A DNA stretch of 64,000 nucleotides from Cornus controversa (lineage: Eukaryota; Streptophyta; Magnoliopsida; Cornales; Cornaceae), in NCBI GenBank assembly GCA_026545225.1, contig CM048846.1:18402501-18466500 (forward strand), given 5' to 3'. This document shows positions 55,441 to 64,000 of this stretch, one piece after another. The first letter of the stretch is position 1; every line of letters begins with the position of its first letter. Below the pieces are notes generated by a model, which was given only the letters and a program-made list of their open reading frames with translations, was not told the DNA's origin and did no database searches. A program made the translations under genes and the position numbers.

Positions 55441-56751
55441 ATATATATCCTTCTTAGTGAGCATCTCTCATTCTCATAAGTCAACTTATCACTTATTTAT
55501 GGGTCCTTTATCTAGTTTATTGTTAAGAATGAAACATATGGCTTGTTTGATTCAATTTTCTAGAGAATTGAAAAACTCTAAAAAAATCTATTTAGTTGAT
55601 AGTTTTTTAAAACTGTTTTTTGAATTTTTGACAATGCGATTTTTAGAGAATTGAACGACCCAGGCCCATAAATTCTTTGAATCAAACTAATTTATAGACT
55701 TGGGTTGAATTTGGATTAGAAAAATCGGGCGAACATCATTTTAGTCTCTGTTAATCTCAAGTTTGCTTACTCCTACGCATAAAAAATTAAATACAAATAT
55801 ATTAAAATTGTAAAAAAATATTTTTCCATATAATTAATCCATAATAAATAAAGATTTATAGACAAAAAGTGAAAGATAAACTGTTGATCAAGATTATAAA
55901 TATAAAAAAATAGGATAAAGCTGAAATCCTCACCTTCACGGCTCATGGGAAGCATAGGCTTGTCCCCAAATTTCTTAGACAAAAATACCCATTATTAGAA
56001 TTTGAAAAAAAATATCAATATAAGGGTATCAATGTAATTTGCATCAAATCACATCTTCACTTAAAATTTGAGTTTGGGTTATTAATACACTGAATCCAGC
56101 CCATAATAAATTTGGATTGAAAATTTCAACCCAATTCTGACTCTATTTGTTGAATGATTTTCTAATCTCATGAAAATAAAGTTGGATTCAAATTAGACCA
56201 TCCAAATTATACACCTAGTGTTAGATAATTAACTTGACAGTCACGTAAAACTTTGTTTAAGACCTATGTGAACATAATCCTACAAATAAAGTTGAATGAA
56301 AAATGATTTTTTTTTATAAAGAAAGTCACTAGTTAATTATTGAGATTTTACCAATCTACCAAGTATTTAAAATTTTTGGATTGACGAACAAGTTTTCCAA
56401 ACTAACTACAAAACCAACAAAAGTCACTATTCAAAATTGCCAATCTCCACTTTTTACCCAATTACCCACTACCACAAAATCTACCAAAAAAAAATGCTCC
56501 CAACCCATCCAAATAACAAACATCCATTTGATTACCAAAATACCCTCTATATGAAATTACAAAAAGGAACCCAAATCAAGTACACATTCTCTCTCTCTAT
56601 CTCTCCCTCTGTCCAGAACCTTATTCACCTGAACAACATTGCACAGGGATTTAAAACAAACATATTGCACCGGTGCAGCATTGCACACGTGCTTTAAAAT
56701 AAAAAACATATTGCATCTTCTTGCAATGGTGCAACATTGCACAGGTGTTCT

Positions 56752-56798
<47 letters not shown>

Positions 56799-56819
56799 CA
56801 CATGTACCGCACAGAAGTC
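55441..56819. other. AT-rich intergenic, part of duplicated unit
   Basis: No gene. The stretch 55650-56260 resembles 16240-16740. A long (TA)n microsatellite occupies about 56754-56797. Near 56640-56750 the motif TTGCAC recurs several times. Confidence 0.4.
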
Positions 56820-57180
56820 ATGGGTGATCATTGGTCGATGCTTGGGGCGAAACCAATTCCCAGGGTGTGACCGGCGGTCGAATAAGGCAATAAGGTTCTG
56901 GATTGTGCAATAGATCTGCATACTCGTTTTTCCCTGTTTTGAGTTGTCAGGCAGGTTTGTGTAGTTCAACGCATATTCTCGCAAAAGTTCACCTTTTTAG
57001 TGTTTTTTTTTTTGCACGTTGCTTGGGGCCTTCCAATGGCACTAGCAATGTAATTAATTAAGGCCCCTAGCAATCCAACATTGTAGTGGAACACTGTGAA
57101 ATTGCACCTATATAGGATATATGCTCATGTGTTCCCATTCCAATGCTATATCGATTATGGTAGCTTTTTGATTGTGAAGT
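56820..57180 (-). pseudogene. LINE ORF1 fragment (copy of 16.8-17.8 kb region)
   Basis: The minus strand retains pieces of the same DUF4283-type LINE ORF1 as 16780-17760, with heavy decay: the phrase 'ttggggccttccaatggcactagcaatgta' is shared with 17500-17530, and 'gtggaacactgtgaaattgcacc' with 17583-17603. This supports duplication of the whole block. Confidence 0.45.
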
Positions 57181-57999
57181 ACCCACCGTGAAGGTTTTCC
57201 AGAATATTTGGGTTGAGTGTTGGTTGAATAAACTAGAGCCTGACACAAAGCCCGAGGGCATAGAAAAAAACCAGCCCATAAAAGGAACGAAACAGAGCAA
57301 CTAGAGCCCGACCACAAGAGGTCCAAGCCCCAACAAAATCAACAACCAAAACACTGTTCTCAGCAAAGCGAATCAAGAGATAGAGATCAGTGGGGTTTAG
57401 TGTTGGTTGAATGGTTGGAGTGAGTTGCAATACACTTGGTGTTGTACAAGCACAACGAGACCTATTATAGATATTCTCCGATGATTACTAAAGAGGAAAG
57501 TCAAATGCTCTGGATCATTATTGGAGGAGTGGAAGACAGGAAACTTCCACGAACTTTTGGGCTTGGGTAGTGAAGATTCTACACATGCTGGGAATTGACT
57601 GAGCTGTATACAGTACTATGGAGCAATTATCTAACATTAAAATAGTCCGCATAATATTTTTTTTCCCGGTAAATTGAAATTACTGAGAAAAGAGAAGAAT
57701 ATACAAATTAAGCACCAGAGGCCATGAAAGGCAAAAACACAACTGATAGAACAAGCCTATAAGCACTGATCTGGATATACATTTCTGGAATACAGTTACA
57801 TCCATGTATCTTTATTTAATTACATGATTTTTTTTTTTTAATTTCATGACTCGTAACGAGTGAAAACCAAAGAAACTTAGAAAGTACATGGTAGTCTTGC
57901 ATTTTCAATGATGCACAGCCCATATAAGTATATAACACACATCTTATGCTTCATGGTTTATTACAGAACTAATTAATTAACACAGAAACACACATTGAA
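57181..57999. other. 3' flank of MES-C
   Basis: No gene. The stretch 57470-57570 ('gaaagtcaaatgctctggatcatt', 'gggtagtgaag') matches MES-A 3' flank at 8610-8650 and the stretch near 21330. Confidence 0.5.
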
Positions 58000-59168
58000 T
58001 TAATATGTATCAGCAATTTCCAGCAAAGTTTGGTAAAGCTCATTGAGTTTTGAAATCATGACCATATGGTCAGACCCAGCTATGGACTTCACTTCTTTAG
58101 GAGGGCTATTCTTGATCAAAAAGTTCTGGAAAGACACTGTCAAGACTTGATCATCTTCGCTTATAATAAAAACCCGATTGACCGACCCGTATTTATTCTC
58201 TGTCAACAGAGGCTTGCTCAAGTCATTCAAGTAAAACCCACTTGGCCTCACCAATGTTTTAGCTAATTCAGCGTCCTGAATGCATGCAAAGATATATACA
58301 TGAATAGACATCAACAAAAACAAAAGCTAGCTGTTGTTGGGGATTTACTTGCATGAAATTGCTTGAAATTGAACCTCACCTCTGTTGGGGAGTCATTATA
58401 AAGCTTAGCTACAATGAATTTTGGGCCAAAGAGTACCGATACTGGCTGATTATTCGAATCATATACAATTTTGGTATCCATTAAAGAGTCTGACGAGGTG
58501 GTGTTGAAATACTGTTATCCAAAACAAAGGCCACGAAAAAAGAAATGTTTTAATTAAGAGAGAGAAAAAATATATATACACAGAGATTCAATAAAAACTA
58601 AAATATATATAAATTTTAGCATGGTTTAACAATAGTATTTTCTCTCTTTTTAGAGTAAAAGTTATGAGGGTTGGAGTCTCTTCATTTTCTTTAAAGGAAA
58701 TAGAAATTTTCTTACTGCTTGTTGGATGGTAACTGGTGGATCTTTATAATTGGGCATCAAGGCAGTGAGGAAAACTGCGACTGAGATTTTCTCCGGGAAG
58801 CGCTCCATGGCCAGAGAAATGCAATAGCCACCGTAACTGTGAGCAACTAGGATCACCTTCTCCTCAGCAGGCAGGGAGGCCATGAAGTCCGTCAATGGTT
58901 GCACATACTCAAATAAGGAGGCAACCTCATTGAGCCGCCTCGGGTCCACCCCGTTTGCGGCAAGGTCCAAGGCTGTGACATTGTGACCCGCGGATTTGAG
59001 CAGGGTGATAAGCTTGTACCAGGACCATGCTCCAAGGTTAGAGCCATGAACTAGAACAAAGTGCTTGCCACTACTCTCCATTTCTTGTTCTAACGCTCTT
59101 GCTTGAATGCATATTGGGTTGAGCAAGAATATTGCGACTAGGAAGACTAAGAATGGAATTGAAGTCAT
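58000..59168 (-). CDS. MES-C: methylesterase-like alpha/beta hydrolase, 3 exons
   Basis: The predicted protein has 286 residues from exons 58716-59168, 58380-58511 and 58000-58275, all in phase 0 with GT-AG introns, the same structure as MES-A. The leader SIPFLVFLVAIFLLN again looks like a signal peptide, and the block ALEQEMESSGKHFVLVHG is identical to MES-A. The triad is Ser111 in AHSYGG (Ala replaces the first Gly of the nucleophile elbow, as is seen in other members of this family), Asp237 in EDDQ and His265 in GSDHM. Compared with MES-A, the loop after the Asp changes from ILPVNYQ to VLTVSFQ. All exons are open. The substrate is unknown; a methyl ester of a plant hormone is the family expectation. 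Confidence 0.86.
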
Positions 59169-59553
59169 AGGCCCAAAAAAAGGAAAAAAGATGTGCTTTG
59201 CTTTTCCAAGTACCTTATAAGGGTCAAATTAATTAAACCCAATAAATCATATAAATAATCAAATTAAATAGAATAAATAGATCAACGAAAAATCAAAATA
59301 AATAAGCCCACTAAAAAACTTCAAACTACAAAAAACTTTCGGAAGTTCGCAAATTTCCAACACAGAACAAACTACCTTTAGTTTTTATAAAAACTCATTT
59401 TCCCATTTGGTAATTACCAAATGAAAGTGGGGTCCATGGGACTGAAAGTACATGCAAGATTCATTTATTAATTGCTAAAGACAGGATTCGGAATGGGCGT
59501 TGCACAAAAAATAATTAAGCCACCTAAAGTTATGGACTTTATAAGAATTTTTT

Positions 59554-59591
<38 letters not shown>

Positions 59592-60589
59592 ATTTGGTTC
59601 CTCTACATTAGAGCTGGATGTCTGCTTCTTTTTGCAGCAAACACAAATTCACGTAAGCAAAAAAAAAATCTCAAAAATAATTTGAAGTGACCAGCGCAAA
59701 AGACACTATTTTGTTCTAATATGTTATAAAATTCTCATAAGTTCACTTTTCTACTTCCAAAATTATTTGAGAAAAGATATTCCAACCATAATGTATAATA
59801 ATGTCCAACAAAATAGGGTCTTTTGCGCTGGCTACTTAAAATAAGTTTTGAGATCTTTTTGCTTACGTCTAATGGATCTTTTTGCTTTGGTTATACACAA
59901 CAAAATAGGTTATAATGTATCCAGCACAGCATAGTTCCAATTTAGATTTCCTTGTAATATCTTATTAAATTATCATAGTATCACTTTTCTTTTGCGCTGG
60001 CTACTTAAAATAAGTTTTGAGATCTTTTTGCTTACGTCTAATGTACGTTTTTGCTTTATGTTTGAGATCTTTTTGCTTAGGTTATACACAACAAAATAGG
60101 TTATAATGTATCCAGCACAGCATAGCTCCAATTTAGATTTCCTTGTAATATCTTATTAAATTCTCATAATATCACTTTTCTGCCTTCCAAAACTAATGTT
60201 TTTCTCTTTATTAAAGTCAGACTACAGAATTTAAAGTTTGAATGAACTACTTAGTTGCAACTTGCAAGTATGTTGAAAAAAATGGCTCAAAGAAAGCTGG
60301 ATCTGACACTTGCCGATTTCTATTTCAAATTTCTTTGAATATCAGGAGAAGATACTAGGAGTAATTTTTCTTCTCTTACCACACGTCTTAGATTATGGTT
60401 GTGTTGGCATTCAAATATGACGCGACTTGGCTTGATTAAGAGTCCATTAAAAAGGTCCATTTGGATTGATTAAGGTGAAATTTTGTATATCTACGTGCAA
60501 GAATAGAGTTAAACTTCTGCGGCAATTGAGGGTAAGGATAATTCATTGGACATAATGGATGGAAGTCACCTCCGATTCTCCGAGAGTCG
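59169..60589. other. MES-C upstream region
   Basis: No gene. A TATA-like TTATAAGG lies at about 59214-59221 (either strand). (TA)n at about 59561-59589. An inverted-repeat element occupies 59651-59869 and a tandem duplication about 59822-60185. The stretch 60295-60410 is homologous to the MES-A promoter at 10865-10990 but lacks its G-boxes. Confidence 0.5.
59651..59869. mobile_element. MITE-like inverted-repeat element
   Basis: Arms of about 55 bp: ACGTAAGCAAAAA...GCGCAAAAGAC at 59651-59706 and its reverse complement GTCTTTTGCGCTGG...TTTTTGCTTACGT at about 59818-59869. The right arm and following sequence were then duplicated (59822-59990 and 59991-60185). Confidence 0.6.
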
Positions 60590-62175
60590 AAAATCGAGGC
60601 GTGCCAATTCTTGAGACAAAAGTTTGCTTGGAAAATATGAGCTCCATTCAAAAATTCGTAGTTGGTCATTGGGATCTTATACACAATTATAGTCATTCTT
60701 TCCTTGGTAGAATCTAGTTATTATGTAACCCAGAGAAAATATCGATCTCTCTTATCCACAGGAGCAAACAGACATTCTATTGCTTTTATCACTTTGCTAG
60801 GCAACAAATTAGAATTTAAACCCCTTTCATTTATGGGTCCAACTCCTTCGCGGATAGAAAATCTCTCTTGTTAGAAATATAGTACTACTCAAATATTTTT
60901 TTCTTCAGCCCTCGGGTACTGATTGGAGACTTCAATGCTATTTGTCACACGAATGAAAGATATATTGGGTCAAGTAAATGGACTGTTGTAATTACTGAAT
61001 TTAAAGACTACCTTCACAACTCAAGACTTAATGATTTAAGGTACACAGGTATTCAATTCACTTAGAACAACAAAATTCATGGACCAGCTAATATTGCTAG
61101 AAAACTAAATAAGGCCCTAAGCAATGATCAATGGCGCCTCAATTTCCCTCACTTTGACTGTAATACCCCGCTCCAACACATGGTATGATATTGTCCGCTT
61201 TGGTCCTGAGCCCGCACGATTTTGCTCTTGGGTTTTACCCCAAAAGGCCTCATACCATTTGAAGAGAACATACTACATATAAGCACATCCCCTTTTCCAC
61301 ACACAGGCGATGTGGGATTGAGCACCTTGTACCCTGTCAGTGTGGTAGCTCAGCCCAGTGCCTGTCTATGCACCCGCCCACTCACACCCGTCCACGAGGG
61401 TTACTACAATCCACCCCCTACGAGACCCGACGTCCTCGTCGGCACACTTTTGGCTGGGTTCAGGCTCTGATACCAATTATAATACCCCACTCCAACACAT
61501 GGTATGATATTGTCCGCTTTGGGCCTGAGCCCGCACGGTTTTGCTCTTGGGTTTTACCCCAAAAAGCCTCATACCATTTAAAGAGAACATACTACATATA
61601 AGCACATCCCCTTTTTCACACCCAGGCGATGTGGGATTGAGCACCTTGTACCCTGTCAGTGTGGTAGCTAGCTCAGCCCAATGTCTGTCTATGCACCCGC
61701 CCACTCACACCCGTCCACGAGGGTTACTACATTGATTACACTTTTTTACCACAGAGTATCTCTAATCATAGTCCAGTATTGGTGAACTTCTATATACCTT
61801 TCAAAAGAAAATTAGTTCCTTTTAGATTTTTCAACACATGGGCTGACAACTCTAATTTTCTTCCCACTGTTGGGAGAGTTTGGAGGACATTCATCCGAGG
61901 AACATCAATGTTCCAAGTTGTTCAGAAGTTGAAGCTCTTAAAAGCTCAACTCAAGGAATATTCATTGAAAGAGATCTCAAAAACTGCTCTCAAAGTCAAA
62001 GCAATCAAGTTAAAACTAGTTTCATGCCCAGAAGCTCATGACCTTTCACATATGAACTCTTCTTTAAGATTGTAAGAAAATAACTTGTTACGGGAATATA
62101 CTCAGCTCTTAAGCATTAAAGAGCATAATCTTAGGCAAAAATCAAGAATCCAGTGGCTCAAGGAAGGAGACAACT
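60590..62175 (+). mobile_element. L1 LINE endonuclease region, fragment
   Basis: Reading on the plus strand gives ILETKVCLEN (60608 onward), NYSHSFLGRI, IYGSNSFADRKSL, GDFNAICHTNERY (about 60925) and, after a TRIM insertion, DYTFLPQSISNHSPVLV and WLKEGDN. These are the successive blocks of the apurinic-type endonuclease and linker of plant L1 elements. Many stops are present. It is cut off at 62176 by an LTR element; its 5' boundary may lie earlier, near 60430. Confidence 0.8.
61159..61731 (-). mobile_element. Complete TRIM element inside the L1
   Basis: Two LTRs of about 250 bp (61159-61408 and 61478-61731) enclose only 69 bp. The minus strand has the tRNA-Met primer-binding site TGGTATCAGAGCC right after the LTR at 61478, so the element points to the minus strand. 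The flanks TTGAC (61154-61158) and TTGAT (61732-61736) are a target duplication with one change. Removing the element restores the L1 phrase HFDYTFLPQ. Confidence 0.9.
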
Positions 62176-62518
62176 GATGGGGTGGTTGACTCCTAATATG
62201 AGACATGTGACGTGGAACAGGAGAATATTTTGACCAGGGCTGGTTAACCCCAAGTGAGAAAAGGAAGCTGAGGAGGTAGAGTTCTACTAGGGCACGCCTA
62301 TCGCTTAGTCGGTATAAATACCGGATGGTTCATATACCAAGGTACGCATTTAATACCCTTCGAGTTCCTTGACAGCTTTAGAAGCCCTTCTCAATTTCTG
62401 CCTTGATTGTCGGAGCGTAGTCGGCCGGTACCGCGCCGGTGCCCTTTCGATTACTCTTCTCTTATCCTTCTTTACAGGTTGGCGTTTGACCAGCTCAGGG
62501 TGGATTTTTGCTTCATCA
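62176..62518 (+). repeat. 5' LTR of Tat-like element
   Basis: 343 bp, TGATG...CATCA ends, homologous to 31421-31788 (reverse). It contains TATAAATACCGG near 62315. Confidence 0.85.
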
Positions 62519-62520
62519 AT

Positions 62521-62540
62521 TGGCCCCGTCTGTGGGAACG
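62521..62540 (+). other. Primer-binding site
   Basis: TGGCCCCGTCTGTGGGAACG, differing by one base from the Tat site at 21832 (TGGCGCC...), two bases after the LTR. Confidence 0.75.
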
Positions 62541-62569
62541 GTCACAAAATTTGACTGTTCTACTCGAAT

Positions 62570-63808
62570 CATGATGCACCTACGATCTAGGTTGGAAACT
62601 ATGGCCGTACAGGACCCCCCCCCCCCCCCGTTGGCCACGATCCTCTAGTACAGGGCCTTCCCGTCCAAAACGATCCTCCAGCCACGCAAGATCTTCCCAT
62701 CGGTACTGACCTTCCAACCGGATAGGACTCGACAACCAGCGCACCCGCAGGTCATAGAAGCACACAGCCCCCTGGACAGATGGACTTTCTGGGGACATAC
62801 CCTGAAGTCCCAAACTATCAGGGGCGTGTCGCAACGTTGGAGCACTAGGTCCGAAACTTAAATCAAAGTCTGGCTCAGTTGCTCTAACAAAATGCGGCGA
62901 TTCTGCAACGCCTCCCTCTTGTGGCGTCGGTGTCATCGCCAAATTACCTAAGGCCTATTGATCCTGAGGGGGACGATATTGGGCGTGAAAGCGAAGTCCC
63001 AATGGAAGACATAACTCAGAGTCAAGTGAGAGGTGGGACAAATCACAGCCGTTTAGTCCCGCCCGAAAGGAGCCAACCCCATGGAGATTCCGGACCTCTT
63101 GCTTATCACGACATGGAGATGTAGGACATGAGAGCCAGGGTAGAGAGCATGGCCCATGCCATAAGGGGGAAGGGTCCTGCCACAATAGAGGACTTGGTCC
63201 AGCAAACCAACCACCTATTCTCTGCAGGGGTAATGAGTTATCCCCTGCCCGCCAGGTTCAAGATGCCCACAGTGGAAAACTTTGACTGGACCAAGGACCC
63301 GCTAGATAACTTGGAAACTTACAAGGCGTTGATGCATCTTCAGGTGGTACCTGACGAGATCATGTGCATAGCCTTTCTCACTACTTTAAAAGGCTCTGCC
63401 AGGTCCTGGTTTAACAGTTTGAAACCAGCATCTGTTCGTTCTTTCAAAGAGCTGAGCCAACTATTCGTTGGAAATTTCATTGTTACCCGAAGACACAGGA
63501 AACCTGCTACCTATCTCCTGAATGTAAGGCAAACCAAGGGGGAATCGTTGCGAGATTATATCAACCGATTCAATAGAGAAATGTTACAAGTAGATGCCCT
63601 GGATGATAAGGTGGCAGTTACAGCATTTATGGAAGGACTATTGCCCTCTAAATTTCTATACTCTGTTTCTAAGCACCCCCCCCCCCCCGAAAGCATGTTC
63701 GAATTACTTGTGAAAGCTCAAAAGTACATGAATGTTGAAGATGCCCTTGATGCCCGGAGGGAAAAAGGTGATAGCGATAAAAAGGTGAACAAAAAAAGGA
63801 GAGGGTAA
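62570..63808 (+). pseudogene. Gag of Tat-like element with stops
   Basis: The N-terminal part (62570-62920) is broken, partly at a C run (about 62619-62629). From 62921 the frame is open to a TAG at 63122-63124 and then on to 63808. The Retrotrans_gag domain is at about 63250-63700 (ARFKMPTVENFDWTKDPLDN, FLTTLKGSARSWFNSLKP, RQTKGESLRDYINRFN). A second C run at about 63677-63688 encodes a proline stretch. It ends at TAA shortly before the CACTA insertion. Confidence 0.85.
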
Positions 63809-63820
63809 TCTAGCAGAGAG

Positions 63821-64000
63821 CACTACAAGAAAAAAGATTTTCTACGGCGGGCAAAAAGGGGTTTTACCACGGGCTTGGCCCACCGTGGTATCCGGTGTCG
63901 TAGTTGCCAATAGACTTTCTACCATGGGCCCAGCCCGTGGTGGAAAACGGACTTTCTACCACAGGCTGGGCCCGTGGTAGAAAGTATTTTTTTTGCTACT
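63821..64000 (+). mobile_element. CACTA transposon, left end (runs off window)
   Basis: Starts CACTACAAGAAAAAAG, the canonical CACTA terminal inverted repeat, followed by subterminal motifs in alternating orientation: TTTCTACCA.GGGC and GCCCGTGGTAGAAA, repeated about three times. A 3-bp target duplication would be GAG or its equivalent just before 63821. Confidence 0.85.

Larger units (their letters stand above)
62176..64000 (+). mobile_element. Tat-like Gypsy element, 5' part
   Basis: 5' LTR 62176-62518, a primer-binding site and a gag follow in order; the rest is beyond the window. The LTR belongs to the same family as the solo LTR at 31421. It is interrupted at 63821 by a CACTA transposon. 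Confidence 0.85.

Overview
The window is a piece of a plant (most likely dicot) nuclear genome. It is AT-rich and intergenic, full of microsatellites and nested transposable elements, with plant-type intron-containing genes. I see no bacterial genes, operons, CRISPR arrays, rRNA or tRNA genes. The species cannot be named from the sequence.

The host genes are a small local family of methylesterase-like alpha/beta hydrolases (MES / salicylic-acid-binding-protein-2 type), all on the minus strand. MES-A (9005-10446) and MES-C (58000-59168) look intact: three exons, an N-terminal signal-peptide-like leader and a full Ser-Asp-His triad. MES-B (31927-32423) is a truncated, frameshifted pseudogene. 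Shared flanking sequence (about 16.2-18.3 kb versus 55.6-57.5 kb, and remnants near 8.5, 21.2 and 31.3 kb) indicates local duplication of a unit carrying a MES gene. A callose-synthase C-terminal exon fragment lies near 13.8 kb.

Layout. 1-2982: decayed Copia element with its 3' LTR. 3690-5658: second Copia remnant, minus strand. 6235-8150: inverted blocks of about 60-bp repeats around a 5'-truncated RTE-type LINE. 9.0-10.5 kb: MES-A. 11261-13215: small non-autonomous LTR element. 14.3-14.66 kb: CACTA end. 16.8-17.8 kb: LINE ORF1 remnant. 18402-19940: Pack-MULE with a captured cyclophilin fragment and a perfect 9-bp target duplication. 21518-31070: complete 9.55-kb Tat-lineage Gypsy element with LTRs identical by eye, TSD AGTAA, broken gag-pol, an 83-bp tandem array and an apparently intact spliced antisense gene. 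31421-31788: solo LTR. 31.9-32.4 kb: MES-B. 33030-47180: Athila-type LTR fragment split by an L1 3' end and then by a 13.2-kb Athila-lineage element (33635-46839, TSD ATATC). 47190-54351: truncated Tat element on the minus strand, interrupted by an Athila-type solo LTR (52678-54199, TSD AGTAC). 54352-54601: TRIM LTR. 54.6-55.4 kb: possible pararetrovirus-like remnant. 58.0-59.2 kb: MES-C. 60.6-62.18 kb: L1 endonuclease region with a TRIM inserted. 62176-64000: start of another Tat-like Gypsy element, cut by a CACTA transposon that runs off the end.

The most notable observation is that the Athila-lineage element at 33635-46839 carries, between pol and the 3' LTR, an ORF with a complete LOB domain (the LBD transcription-factor zinc finger CX2CX6CX3C, GAS block and leucine-rich coiled coil). 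Next to it is an opposite-strand ORF with a DLNxxP motif and a coiled coil, and a third Cys-containing ORF. This looks like host regulatory-gene capture by a retrotransposon whose gag-pol is now defective. No function is shown by the sequence alone.
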